64,000 nucleotides of DNA from Congregibacter litoralis KT71 (GTDB taxonomy: Bacteria; Pseudomonadota; Gammaproteobacteria; Pseudomonadales; Halieaceae). Positions within the stretch are counted from its first letter, which is position 1. Each line of letters opens with the position of its first letter. The stretch is taken from the NCBI RefSeq assembly GCF_000153125.2, contig NZ_CM002299.1:2926928-2990927 (forward strand). Reading direction: 5' to 3'. A program made the translations under genes and the position numbers. Below the pieces are notes generated by a model. The model made no database searches and was not told the origin of the DNA. It was given only the letters and a program-made list of their open reading frames with translations. Below are positions 30,767-40,427 of the stretch, piece by piece.

Positions 30767-33673
30767 CTAGTTCTGGCTCGTCGTCGGGGCGTCGCGCTGG
30801 GAATCCCGGGCACGGGTTTGCGCCTCCCAAAGGGCTTTACCCTCCAGGGCCACGGCACTGGGTGACGCAGAAAATGCGGCGGCCGCCTCGCAAAGACGGC
30901 CGGGAAGCGTCCATGCCTCCACCCAGCTTGCGAATTCCTCCGGGGGCATGGCAGGCGCAAACAACAAGCCCTGAGCCAGCGTGCAGCCTAGATGGAGGAG
31001 CATCTCGCCCTGCTCCATTGTTTCAACCCCCTCGACGATCACTTCCCGGTCAAAAGCCCGGGCCATCGCCAGGATCGCCGTTAACAGCGCGAAGTCATCG
31101 TAGCTGGCGTGCATGGAGTGCACGAAACGCTGATCAATCTTGACGGTGCTGGCGCGGAGATCCTTGATATGAGCCAGGGAACTGTAGCCCGTACCAAAAT
31201 CATCCAGAGCGAAGTGCACCCCCAGCTCCCGGCACTCGGCGATCACGGCGTTGATACGATCAGCGTCCGCAACCGCCGCACTCTCAAGAATTTCCAGCGT
31301 AAAGCGGCTTTCGGGGAGCCCCTCGGAGCGGTTTATGTCGGTGCGCAGGCGACGTACAAACTCGGGGTGGATAATATCCACTGCCGTCACGTTGACATGC
31401 ATTTCGAGATCCAGTCCAGCATCCCGCCAGCGCTTCTGCTGCGCCAGGGCTTCACCGCGCACCCAGGCATCAAGCTTCACAGCGAGGCGATGCCCCGCCA
31501 GTCCGGGCAAAAACTGATCCGGCAGTAGAAGCCCCTTTTCCGGGTGTCGCCAGCGCACCAGAGCCTCAGCTCCCACCACCGTAGCTGCCCGCATATCAAT
31601 GAGGGGCTGATAGTAGATGTCGAACTCCTCGTTCTCGATAGCCTGGCCGAAGACTTCCACAGAGGCGCGCAGTGCGGAGTCCGCTTCCTCGTTGGCGATT
31701 CGGTAAAGATTTCGCCCCCCGGCTTTGGCGCGATACATTGCCTGATCCGCCTGGCGCAAGAGACTGTCAGGTCCCACATCCATGGCCGAGGAATAAAAGG
31801 CAATGCCGGCACTCGCCGACACCTGCATGGAGATACCGGCGACAACACGAGGTTCGTGGATCGTGCTCATGAGGCGATCGAGGAGCGCTATGCACTCCTT
31901 ACGGCTGTTGAAATCGCAGATAAGAAAAACGAATTCGTCGCCGCCAAGGCGTGCCACGGTGTCGCTGCGGCGGATCTGGCTGCTAAAAACCCGGGAGAGC
32001 TGCTTGAGCAACTGATCCCCCGTGGCGTGGCCATGCTCGTCGTTGATCTCCTTGAACTTGTCCAGGTCCATGTAGACCACGGCGAGCTCCACCAGTCGTC
32101 GATCAGCCGAGGCCATGGCCTGATCCAGGCGATCAAAAAACAAGGTTCGATTGGGTAGCCCCGTCAGGGCATCGTAATGGGCGGCCTGTTCCAGTTGCTG
32201 CTCATGATCATGGAGATCGGTGATATCACGGCTGATGCCAAAGAGGCCGATAATCTCGTTACTGTCAGGAGCAAACACCGGCCACTTGTAGGTTGACATC
32301 CAACCCAGGGTGCCATCGAGCTTTTTGAACCGCTGACGCTGATCCACCAGGGGCTCGCGGGAGCGAAACAATTCCTCTTCCTGACGCAGATACTCCTCCG
32401 CCAGCTCCGGCGGAAAAACATCCTCATCGGTTTTTCCTTCCACCCCATGGCGATCGGGCATGCCTACCAACTGGGCAAAGCTGTGGCTGGCAAACACGAA
32501 ACGCCGGGAGGCATCTTTGAAATACATAAAGTCCGTGGTGCGGTTGAGGAACAGTTCGAAGTATTGATTGAGATCCTCCAGACGACGGTGGTCCTCTTTT
32601 TGCGCCTCCACCGCTCCCCGCAGATCTTTCCAGAGGTGCCGTAATCGCCGGTTCCGTTCGTACAGCGCTACCAGCAAACCCAGAATGATCGCCAGGAGCG
32701 CCAGGGCAGCACTGGCGCCCAGGGTATAGCTGCGCCAGATGTCGCCCAGGGAAAACTCCGGCGGCCTGTCGTAGGGCGGCAACCCGAGCATCTTGAGCTC
32801 GCTCTCCAGGGCGGCGTAATTCGCCGGTATTGTCACACCGGACAGCGCCCCCTCCGTAGTGACATGTCGACCCAGGGGCCGCCATAAAATGACGCCCAGA
32901 ATGCGGCCAATAAGCTCAGGGTCCATGGCGCGCGTGGCCACCACGGGCCATTCGGGATGGAGCCGGGTAGACACGGCAAAGGGATAGTCAGCCAGCTTTT
33001 GGCGATTCAGCACCGTCACCAAAGCAGCATCCAGTTCGCCGCGGCGCACCAGGCTCTCCATCAGCGATGATCGCAGGAAAGCCGCATCGACGCGGCCTTG
33101 AAGCAGAGCCTGGAGCGCGCGATTTTGATTGCCGACCTCAAGCCAGGTGATGTCTGACCGCCTGATGCCGTGGCGGGCAAGCTCGGCCATGGGCAACACA
33201 AAGCCTCCTGCGTCGCCAAAGCCGCCGATGGCAATGCTCGCGCCACGAAGATCCTCGAGGGAGCCCAGATCAGTTCTGGCGGAGGAGACCAGGATGGTGC
33301 CACCGGAACTGCCTATATTCCCCACGGGAGAAGCGCGATAGAGCGTGGCAAACGCTTCCGTGAGGCTGTCCGACGCCTTGAGACGTAAATAGTGATAGGG
33401 GTTTGTGAAGATGATCGCCCGCTCGTTACTTTTTGCAACCGCTTCGATCTCGTCCATGGACAATATATCCAGGGTAAAAGATGCCTCAGGAAAGTTGTCG
33501 TTCAGCCCGTCCAGCAAAGGCTGCATCTGCGCCGCAACGGCCGCGGGAGTGTCGTATTCCAGGGTGGCGATTCGCACCGGGAAGCGGTTCTCCGCGAAGG
33601 AGGCGCGAGTGATGACGGTAAGCAGCGCCATCACCAGGCCGAGTGCGAGGGGTGATCCGCGAGCTATTTTCAC
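30767..33673 (-). CDS. Periplasmic-binding-domain, PAS, GGDEF and EAL cyclic-di-GMP protein
   Basis: A 968-residue membrane signalling protein: signal peptide (1-27); PhnD-like solute-binding domain in the periplasm (about 30-290); membrane helix (about 315-340); PAS domain (about 370-490); GGDEF domain with ARLGGDEFVF at about 572 and an RxxD inhibitory site (RRSD) five residues before it; EAL domain with GAEALVRWRHP near 700 and DDFGTGYSS. Both catalytic motifs are intact, so it could make or break cyclic-di-GMP, depending on ligand binding. Its ATG overlaps the stop of an upstream solute-binding lipoprotein by 4 bases. Confidence 0.92.
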   Translation of the reverse strand: MKIARGSPLALGLVMALLTVITRASFAENRFPVRIATLEYDTPAAVAAQMQPLLDGLNDNFPEASFTLDILSMDEIEAVAKSNERAIIFTNPYHYLRLKASDSLTEAFATLYRASPVGNIGSSGGTILVSSARTDLGSLEDLRGASIAIGGFGDAGGFVLPMAELARHGIRRSDITWLEVGNQNRALQALLQGRVDAAFLRSSLMESLVRRGELDAALVTVLNRQKLADYPFAVSTRLHPEWPVVATRAMDPELIGRILGVILWRPLGRHVTTEGALSGVTIPANYAALESELKMLGLPPYDRPPEFSLGDIWRSYTLGASAALALLAIILGLLVALYERNRRLRHLWKDLRGAVEAQKEDHRRLEDLNQYFELFLNRTTDFMYFKDASRRFVFASHSFAQLVGMPDRHGVEGKTDEDVFPPELAEEYLRQEEELFRSREPLVDQRQRFKKLDGTLGWMSTYKWPVFAPDSNEIIGLFGISRDITDLHDHEQQLEQAAHYDALTGLPNRTLFFDRLDQAMASADRRLVELAVVYMDLDKFKEINDEHGHATGDQLLKQLSRVFSSQIRRSDTVARLGGDEFVFLICDFNSRKECIALLDRLMSTIHEPRVVAGISMQVSASAGIAFYSSAMDVGPDSLLRQADQAMYRAKAGGRNLYRIANEEADSALRASVEVFGQAIENEEFDIYYQPLIDMRAATVVGAEALVRWRHPEKGLLLPDQFLPGLAGHRLAVKLDAWVRGEALAQQKRWRDAGLDLEMHVNVTAVDIIHPEFVRRLRTDINRSEGLPESRFTLEILESAAVADADRINAVIAECRELGVHFALDDFGTGYSSLAHIKDLRASTVKIDQRFVHSMHASYDDFALLTAILAMARAFDREVIVEGVETMEQGEMLLHLGCTLAQGLLFAPAMPPEEFASWVEAWTLPGRLCEAAAAFSASPSAVALEGKALWEAQTRARDSQRDAPTTSQN

Positions 33674-34611
33674 CGCGGTCCCCGGGGTAAGTAGCGCCCA
33701 TCGATGGTATCTCTGAGATCTTCGGAAGCAACGGGCACGATACCCGCTTTGAGCAGGGCCTCTGAAGTCCTCGCTATGGCACCTCCCGGCGCGAGAAGGC
33801 CGCGAACCGCCGGGAGATCCGGTAAGCGAATCTTCGTGAGAGTCTCGCGCACCGCGGCGGCATTCGTCTGCTGATATTCGGCAAAGCGGTAGACCGTGTC
33901 TTCAAGACTGCGATCAAGATACTTCAACACCTCAAAATGGGCAGCAGTCACCTGCGACAGAATTTCCTGTCGATTGACGAGTCCACGACGATCGACGGCG
34001 AGTACATCAAAAATGGTGTTGGAAGTTTCGCCGCTATCGAAAATCCCTCGGGCACCCAGGGCGATCAAATCATCGGCCATGGGGGGATAGGTCACGACCG
34101 CGTCAATGTCGCCGCGCCGGAAAGCCTGGACCTGATTCCCCGGAGGAAGCTCTACCGATATCACATCGTCAATAGAGAGACCCTCGGTATCCAGGGCCAT
34201 ACGAAGCAGGTATTCGCTGACCGAGTCAGGCTGATAGGCGACCCGCGCACCCTTCAGATCGCCCACGCTGGCGACGCCCTCTCCACCGAGAATCACATCG
34301 GCACCGGCGGACTCATTCATCACCAGCACAATGGCCAGCCTCGGCAGCTTATCGCGCAAGCGGAGGGCTTCGTCCAGGGTCAGCGCCGCAGCTTGCACAT
34401 CCCCGGCGAGAAGCGCTTCCATGGACCCCTGAGATGAAGGAAAGCGATGGAGTACCACGTTGTCAGGTAGCCACTGGAACTCCTCTGCCAGACTGAGGGT
34501 TTCGTAGCCCACCCAGGGATGAAAAGCGATGTGGAGTTCAGCCCGCGGTTGACAGGAAGCCAGCAGTGCGCAGAGGCTAAGACCCATACAGAGCACCAGG
34601 GCGAGCTTCAT
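33670..34611 (-). CDS. Orphan solute-binding lipoprotein (NrtA/TauA-like)
   Basis: Lipoprotein of 313 residues with lipobox LLASC and a type 2 periplasmic-binding fold related to nitrate/sulfonate/taurine binding proteins (AFHPWVGYETLSLAEE at the N-terminus, GDVQAAALTLDEAL, VAYQPDSVSEYLL, GDIDAVVTYPP). No permease or ATPase gene is near, so it is not part of an ordinary ABC importer. The 4-base overlap with a cyclic-di-GMP gene that has its own binding domain suggests ligand sensing. Start chosen at the ATG at 34611; an earlier opening lacks the signal-peptide placement. Confidence 0.85.
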   Translation of the reverse strand: MKLALVLCMGLSLCALLASCQPRAELHIAFHPWVGYETLSLAEEFQWLPDNVVLHRFPSSQGSMEALLAGDVQAAALTLDEALRLRDKLPRLAIVLVMNESAGADVILGGEGVASVGDLKGARVAYQPDSVSEYLLRMALDTEGLSIDDVISVELPPGNQVQAFRRGDIDAVVTYPPMADDLIALGARGIFDSGETSNTIFDVLAVDRRGLVNRQEILSQVTAAHFEVLKYLDRSLEDTVYRFAEYQQTNAAAVRETLTKIRLPDLPAVRGLLAPGGAIARTSEALLKAGIVPVASEDLRDTIDGRYLPRGPR

Positions 34612-34726
34612 CTTTTCACTCTCACACCGTCCGGAAATCACTTACCAGCATTGCCAGGGCAGCCCCGCTTTTTGTGTTCGTTTTATTCGTTTTGTCTAGC
34701 GTGTCTTGTCCGGATTGCTGCGGAAG

Positions 34727-36580
34727 TTAACCACCCAGGAAAGTCACTAACTGAAACGACAACAGAGCCATGATATAGGCCCCCCCGCTATATGCCAAGA
34801 ACATGCGGATCGCAAGACGATTGGAGCCCGCCTCTTTGCTGAGCACGGCCAGGGTAGAGACGCACATGAGTGCTACGGCAAAAAACACCAGCAGAGACAC
34901 TCCCGAGGCCAGTCCCAGATCACTGTTTTGAATCTGCGCGACAAGGGGGACCATGTTTTCCTCGGCGCCCTCGATACCAAAGATCACCCCGAGGGTGCCC
35001 ACAAACACTTCCCTCGCCAGGAAGGAACTCATCACTGCAACGCCATAGCGCCAGTCCAGCCCCAAAGGCGCAAAGACCGGCTCCACAAAGCGTCCGATCT
35101 GTCCCAGCCACGATGTACCCAGGTCAGCCCCGTAATTAGGAAAATAACCGAGCACCCAGATCACAAAGGTAACGGTGACAATAATGCCCCCCGCCTTAGT
35201 TACGAAATGCTGACAGCGACGCCAGGACTTGCGTAGCAGAGGCACCAGGGCCGGCACCCGATAGGCCGGCATTTCGAGAACAAAGGGAAGATCCGACTCC
35301 TTGGCTTTACTGAAGCGCGACACCATGGCGGTGACCAGCAGGCCACAGAACATGCCGAAGAAATACACAAGAAACATCGCCAGACCCTGATAACCCACGA
35401 GCCCCCCCAGGGCCGTGGTACGGGGAATAAACGCGGCAATAAGCAGCGTGTAAACCGGCAGTCTCGCCGAGCAAGGCATCAAAGGGATAGCCATATACGT
35501 GAGAAAACGCCGCCGCGGTGAGTCAATGGAGCGCGCCGCATAGATACCGGGAATCGCGCACGCCACACCGGAGAGCATGGGAATAAAGCTTTTACCCGTC
35601 AGTCCGAAGAAGCGCAGGGGTCGATGACAGATCAACGCTGCACGGGCCATATAGCCCGAGTCTTCCAGAAGACCGATAACAAAGGTCAGAACGAAAATCT
35701 GTGGCACAAACACCAAAAACGCACCGAGACCCGAGAACAATGCATCGGCGGTAAAGTCCTTTAGTAGGGGTGTGCCCATGAGGGGGACAACGCGGTCCGA
35801 TATCCACACCAGTCCCTGCTCCACAGCGTCCATGGCCGGCGTCGACCAGGTAAAAATAGACTGGAAAAGCAGGTACATAATTGCGAAGAAGGCGATGCCA
35901 CCAAAGCCCGTATGCAGGAAGAAGGCATCCAGACGGTTCTGGGTGCGAAGAAGCACATCTCCCTTCGGGCCATAATTGCGTGCCAGTTGGTGCGCATTCC
36001 CCCGAAGGAGCAGGTCGGGCTCCCCCTTGTCGCTGGGACACACCGGCGCGGAGAGCTGCTCCTCGATGGCCCTGTCAAGGCTGTCCAGACCCTGCCCCGT
36101 TCGCGCAGAAATCCCCAGCACTGTGGCACCCAGATCGCGACTCAGCGCCTCGAGATTGATATCAATCTTGTGGTTTTCGAGCACGTCGATCATGTTCGCA
36201 AGGACCAGCACCGGTTTCCCGGCGCGACCGCACTCCCGAATGACCTGCAAGGCAAAGTAAAGACTTTTTTCGAGGCGGGTCACATCCATGACGCACAGGA
36301 CTACCCCGAGCTCCGGATCTTTTAATGCAAGCTCGAACTGCTCTACTGCTACCCGCTCTTCCCCGGATATGGCCTGAAGCGAGTAGGTACCCGGGTAATC
36401 GTAAAGGGTGACACCGGGGTGCCCCGAGAGTTTACCGCTGGCGATTTCCACGGTGATGCCCGGAAAGTTAGCAACACGATGCTGCAGCCCCGTGAGACGA
36501 TTAAACAGCAGGGTCTTCCCACAGTTGGGGCTCCCGATGAGCAGCGCCTTATGCGCGGTGGCGTGCTGGGAATCAGGCAT
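34727..36580 (-). CDS. feoB: Ferrous iron transporter FeoB
   Basis: GTP-gated ferrous iron permease. The 617-residue protein is the shorter form. The N-terminal G domain has G1 as IGSPNCGKTLLFNRL, G3 as YDYPGTYSL, G4 as LANMIDVLE and G5 as GISARTGQG; the membrane part has FIGLLEDSGYMARAA and MLSGVACAIPGIYAAR gates and SFLAREVFVGTLG. Serine replaces the usual Asn in GNPN. The ATG at 36580 overlaps feoA by 8 bases. Confidence 0.95.
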   Translation of the reverse strand: MPDSQHATAHKALLIGSPNCGKTLLFNRLTGLQHRVANFPGITVEIASGKLSGHPGVTLYDYPGTYSLQAISGEERVAVEQFELALKDPELGVVLCVMDVTRLEKSLYFALQVIRECGRAGKPVLVLANMIDVLENHKIDINLEALSRDLGATVLGISARTGQGLDSLDRAIEEQLSAPVCPSDKGEPDLLLRGNAHQLARNYGPKGDVLLRTQNRLDAFFLHTGFGGIAFFAIMYLLFQSIFTWSTPAMDAVEQGLVWISDRVVPLMGTPLLKDFTADALFSGLGAFLVFVPQIFVLTFVIGLLEDSGYMARAALICHRPLRFFGLTGKSFIPMLSGVACAIPGIYAARSIDSPRRRFLTYMAIPLMPCSARLPVYTLLIAAFIPRTTALGGLVGYQGLAMFLVYFFGMFCGLLVTAMVSRFSKAKESDLPFVLEMPAYRVPALVPLLRKSWRRCQHFVTKAGGIIVTVTFVIWVLGYFPNYGADLGTSWLGQIGRFVEPVFAPLGLDWRYGVAVMSSFLAREVFVGTLGVIFGIEGAEENMVPLVAQIQNSDLGLASGVSLLVFFAVALMCVSTLAVLSKEAGSNRLAIRMFLAYSGGAYIMALLSFQLVTFLGG

Positions 36581-36818
36581 CGTCTTCGGGCCGCACGCGG
36601 ACGTAACCCGCGACTTCGTCATCGAGGGAAAACACGGTGTTGGCAACCCGATATACCTTGGGTGCACCGAGGGCCGGTGCCTGAAGGCAGCTCACGGTTT
36701 CGCCGGGATGAAACCCCAGCTCCATGAGACGGATCCGGTATTCATCCTGTAGGGCTTCATCGAAGCTGTCTATCGCGCCACGCTGACCCCGGGTCAGCAT
36801 CCAAAGAGATACGGTCAC
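36573..36818 (-). CDS. feoA: FeoA-domain protein
   Basis: SH3-like small cytosolic partner of FeoB, 81 residues from a GTG at 36818 that has AGGA upstream and begins 7 bases after the ABC transporter stop. Recognised from LTRGQRGAIDSF, the MELGFHPGETVSCLQAPALG core, and DDEVAGYVRV near the end. It lies between the ABC gene and feoB, all in one direction. Confidence 0.88.
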   Translation of the reverse strand: MTVSLWMLTRGQRGAIDSFDEALQDEYRIRLMELGFHPGETVSCLQAPALGAPKVYRVANTVFSLDDEVAGYVRVRPEDDA

Positions 36819-36825
36819 ACTATTC

Positions 36826-38619
36826 CTATTCGCTGCGTCGCTGCTGCGCCTGCCAAAGCTGCGAATAATACCCGTTCTCAAGAAGCAGGTCATGGTGTTT
36901 CCCCTGCTCCACCACTTTTCCGTCGTGAAGCACCACAATACGATCCGCATCCACGATGGTGGACAGGCGATGGGCTATCACCAGAGTGGTGTGCTGCTGA
37001 GCCATGGAAGAAAAGGCTCCGAGCACCGCCTGCTCCGAGCGACTGTCCAGACTTGAGGTGGCTTCATCAAACACCAGGATGGGCGCGTCCTTGATCGCCG
37101 CCCGGGCAATGCCCACGCGCTGCCGCTCACCGCCCGAGAGCTTCAGTCCCCGCTCTCCCACCACCGTATCAAGTCCCGCGGGAAGTCGGGCGACAAAATC
37201 CTGAAGATGCGCAGCGGCGACGGCCTTTTGCAACGCCTCCTCGTCCGCGTCGGGGTTGCCATAGCGGATATTTTCCCGAAGGCTGTCGTTAAACAAGACG
37301 CAGTCCTGGGGAACAATGGCGATCTGGCGCCGCAGGGAGCGCTGCGTCAGATCCCGGAGATCCTGCCCGTCGATGCTCACCATTCCGGACTGAGGGTCGT
37401 AAAAGCGGAACAGCAGTTTTACCAGCGTAGACTTTCCCGCACCGCTGGCGCCCACCACGGCCACCTTTTCACCGCCCTGCACAGCAAAGCTGACGCCCTG
37501 AAGGATGGGCCGCGCGTCGTCATAAGCAAAGGCCACGTCCTTGAATTCCAGCACCGCCCTACTCACCTCCAGCTCCCCGGCGTCTTCCTTGTCGGCCACC
37601 GCAGGCTGGCGGTCTAACAGCGCAAACAATCGCTCGATATTGGCAAGGGAGCTTTTTATCTCCCGATAGACAAAGCCGAGAAAACCCAGGGGCATGAACA
37701 GCTGCAACATGAACTGATTGATGAGTACGAAATCACCCAGGCTCATGCTGCCGCCCTGGACCTGCCAGGCCGCAAGACCCAGCATGGAGGTTTGGGACAG
37801 CGCGATAATGAGCGCCTGCCCTCCATTGAGCGCAAACAGCGAGAGACGGTTTTTCCGTCTTGCGCCCTCCCATACGGCGAGGGACTCGTCGTAGCGCCGG
37901 GCCTCAAACTCCTCGTTGGTGAAGTATTTCACCGTTTCATAATTGAGGAGGCTATCTACGGAGCGAGTATTGCTGCTCGAGTCTGCTTCGTTAACCTCGC
38001 GCACAAAGCGTGTCCGCCAGGCCGTTGCCCGGAAGGAGTAGAGGCCATAGAGGGTGACGGAAGCCAGCACGATAACGGCATAGGGCCAGCCGTATCCCAA
38101 GAGGAGAATCCCCGTCACCATGGCAATCTCAAACAGGGTGGGCGCGATATTGAAAATAAAAAACCGCAGGAGGAAACTGATACCGGAGGTGCCCCGCTCT
38201 ATATCCCGCGCCAGTCCGCCGGTGCGTCGATTGAGATGAAAATCCAAATCCAGGCTGTGGACGTGACGAAACACCTGCAGTCCGATGCGTCGCATGGCGC
38301 GCTCCGTCACCCGGCCGAACAGCGTATCCCGCAGCTCGCCAAAGAGCGTGTTGGCGAGGCGGGCCGCGCCATAGGCCAGAACCAGCAGAAGCAGCAACAT
38401 CAGGGGCGTGGCTTCGGCGCCGGCGTCCAGGCCGTCTACCAGGGCTTTGAGCAGAAAGGGTATCAGCAGCAGGCCACCCTTTGCGGCGAGGAGACACAGC
38501 AGGGCCAGCAATACTCGACGCCGGTTCTCCCGGAGCACCGGCGCGAGGCGGCGGTAGATATGGCCCAGCAACCCCGGTTGTAAGGGCTCCGTGGAACCCG
38601 TGTTATCGAAGCCCTTCAC
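36826..38619 (-). CDS. Atm1-type ABC exporter (half transporter)
   Basis: Permease and ATPase in one 597-residue chain. The membrane domain has the Atm1/HMT hallmarks NYETVKYFTNEEFE and the FHLNRRTGGLARDIERG stretch, found in exporters of glutathione persulfide and Fe-S precursors in mitochondria and their bacterial relatives. The ATPase has GASGAGKSTL, LSGGERQRVGIARA and FDEATSSLD. Start overlaps the DUF3754 stop by 4 bases. It belongs with feoAB in one operon. Confidence 0.9.
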   Translation of the reverse strand: MKGFDNTGSTEPLQPGLLGHIYRRLAPVLRENRRRVLLALLCLLAAKGGLLLIPFLLKALVDGLDAGAEATPLMLLLLLVLAYGAARLANTLFGELRDTLFGRVTERAMRRIGLQVFRHVHSLDLDFHLNRRTGGLARDIERGTSGISFLLRFFIFNIAPTLFEIAMVTGILLLGYGWPYAVIVLASVTLYGLYSFRATAWRTRFVREVNEADSSSNTRSVDSLLNYETVKYFTNEEFEARRYDESLAVWEGARRKNRLSLFALNGGQALIIALSQTSMLGLAAWQVQGGSMSLGDFVLINQFMLQLFMPLGFLGFVYREIKSSLANIERLFALLDRQPAVADKEDAGELEVSRAVLEFKDVAFAYDDARPILQGVSFAVQGGEKVAVVGASGAGKSTLVKLLFRFYDPQSGMVSIDGQDLRDLTQRSLRRQIAIVPQDCVLFNDSLRENIRYGNPDADEEALQKAVAAAHLQDFVARLPAGLDTVVGERGLKLSGGERQRVGIARAAIKDAPILVFDEATSSLDSRSEQAVLGAFSSMAQQHTTLVIAHRLSTIVDADRIVVLHDGKVVEQGKHHDLLLENGYYSQLWQAQQRRSE

Positions 38620-39890
38620 AGCACGGGAGCGCTAAGGCCGGACAGACCCTGAGACGCTCGCCACTGCCCTTCCTGCTCCTCGGCAAGTCCCAGGCGCTGA
38701 AGTTTTTGCAGGGCATCATCTATTTCAAAATCCAGATGCGCCTGCCAGCGGCGGGCAAACCAGGCTTCAATAACATCATCGAGATCTTCGGCACTCATCG
38801 CTCGGGACGACCCCAGAAGGAAATACAGCGCTACAAAGGCTTCCTTGCACTCAGAGTCCTCTGCGTCATCCAGCACCCGCAGAAGCACCCCCGCATTGTT
38901 GTCCAGCAGTTTGAAGTACAGATCGCGGGTAAGGGCCTGGCGGAACCGCATCTTCCGATTTCGATAACTGGACCACTGCTTCCAGAGATAGGCGCCCAGG
39001 GCACTGAATCCCGCGCCAATCATCAGAAGTCCACGCTTATCCAGTACCACCGGTTCACTGTGCAGGCCCAACCAGAAACCACCGAGGGTGCCGAGGAGAA
39101 TCAGGGGCGCACCGAGTTTGGTCGTCGCCACAATGGCACCACTGGCCACCGCCGGCACGCCGATGAGAAGGCGATCGGTCCAGCGCATCGCGACGCGGGT
39201 GTTGGGAAACAGCATTTCCAGATCCGCATCGGGGACGTTTTGAAAAAGCTTGATCATCACCCGACCCGGGGTGAAGTCCCCATCGGTTTTGCTGCCCCGA
39301 TCCGCAAAGCGCAAAAACAGCACGACGCGATCATAGTTCACAAAATGTGTCCGACGCTTGATGAGACCAAACAGCAGGGGAACCGTTTCCTCCCGCTCGC
39401 TGGCTCCGCGGCAATAGAGCAGGACATTATCGAAGTCCTTCATATCGACCTGCAGTCGAATCTGAAACAGGGAAGAACTGCGGAAAGCCTTCTTTAACTG
39501 AGCATCCGTCAGTCGCTCGTAATTGGCGCGATCAAGGAGCGCTTCCAGTTGTCTGCGCAGCGCCTCGGTTGCATCACTGCCCTCGGCATCAGCCTCGGGA
39601 TCAGCGCTCGCGACGTACCGGGTATCCGCATCGGGGTCCAGACTCGCGTAGCAGTCTTTCAGTGCCTGACGACTGCCATGGAACTCGTCGCGAAAAGCAT
39701 TCTCAATCGCTGCGACAGCTTCCTCGAAGCTCCGCAGTTGCTCGTCATCGAGGCTCTCTTCCCTACGCAGCATCTCCAGGAGATCGCTCCGCCTAAAGGG
39801 TATAAAACGAAACCCCGCCAGCGGCGCAGGGCTGGTTTTTCCGGTCGCCGCGGGGTCGCCCGCCTTGTCCTGAGCCGAAGCTGCGGCCAC
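38616..39890 (-). CDS. DUF3754 (TMEM143-like) membrane protein
   Basis: Product of 424 residues from a GTG at 39890 with a strong GGGAGG six bases upstream. It has the DUF3754 block with YDRVVLFLRF, two adjacent hydrophobic helices near the middle (VASGAIVATTKLG, GTLGGFWLGLH, GLLMIGAGFSALGAYLW), and a C-terminal acidic domain. Mitochondrial TMEM143 is related by domain; function is unknown. It is the first gene of an operon with an Atm1 exporter, feoA and feoB. Confidence 0.82.
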   Translation of the reverse strand: MAAASAQDKAGDPAATGKTSPAPLAGFRFIPFRRSDLLEMLRREESLDDEQLRSFEEAVAAIENAFRDEFHGSRQALKDCYASLDPDADTRYVASADPEADAEGSDATEALRRQLEALLDRANYERLTDAQLKKAFRSSSLFQIRLQVDMKDFDNVLLYCRGASEREETVPLLFGLIKRRTHFVNYDRVVLFLRFADRGSKTDGDFTPGRVMIKLFQNVPDADLEMLFPNTRVAMRWTDRLLIGVPAVASGAIVATTKLGAPLILLGTLGGFWLGLHSEPVVLDKRGLLMIGAGFSALGAYLWKQWSSYRNRKMRFRQALTRDLYFKLLDNNAGVLLRVLDDAEDSECKEAFVALYFLLGSSRAMSAEDLDDVIEAWFARRWQAHLDFEIDDALQKLQRLGLAEEQEGQWRASQGLSGLSAPVL

Positions 39891-40004
39891 CCGGCACCTC
39901 CCTGGATTGCATATCGATGGGGTAAATGAAAGTGAGCACAGCTTGTCATTCCCCTGTCTCCCGATCAAGATAGCGCCCGCGTTTTCCACAGGAAAAAAAG
40001 CAGT

Positions 40005-40427
40005 ATGAATTCAGAACTTTGGATAGCGGTGGCGGGAGGCCTGTGCATAGGCACGGCGGCCGTGCTACTCCTCTCTCTCGCCGGCAGAGTCGCGGGTATC
40101 AGCGGTATACTCTGGGGTGCGCTGACGGAACAGGCGAGCCACCTTTGGCGCTGGCTGTTCCTCCTGGGGCTTATCGCTGGCGGAGCGGCGGCACATACCC
40201 TCCTCGACATACCCCTGCCAACACCCGAGAGCCTTCCGGTCTCCTGGGCGATTGCGGGAGGCCTTCTGGTGGGAATGGGCACGCGCTGGGGAAAAGGCTG
40301 TACCAGCGGTCATGGCGTCTGCGGTATCGGCCTTATTGCGCCGCGCTCTGCAGTAGCTACGGTGACTTTCATGGCCAGCGGCATCGCTACGGTGTTTGTG
40401 GCACGTCACCTCCTTGGAGCCGGCTGA
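40005..40427 (+). CDS. YeeE/YedE family membrane protein, N-terminal half-type
   Basis: Small 140-residue membrane protein with four hydrophobic segments. The family cysteine motif appears as GKGCTSGHGVCGIG near residue 97. YeeE/YedE proteins include thiosulfate and other sulfur-anion transporters; in this arrangement two half-size subunits (PmpA/PmpB type) are made separately. Overlaps the next gene by one base (TGATG). Confidence 0.88.
   Translation: MNSELWIAVAGGLCIGTAAVLLLSLAGRVAGISGILWGALTEQASHLWRWLFLLGLIAGGAAAHTLLDIPLPTPESLPVSWAIAGGLLVGMGTRWGKGCTSGHGVCGIGLIAPRSAVATVTFMASGIATVFVARHLLGAG

Noticed and set aside
40019..40426. Long frame fused in front of the second YeeE subunit
   Set aside because: It is a +2 shadow of the first subunit; ATG at 40427 with TGATG overlap is much better.
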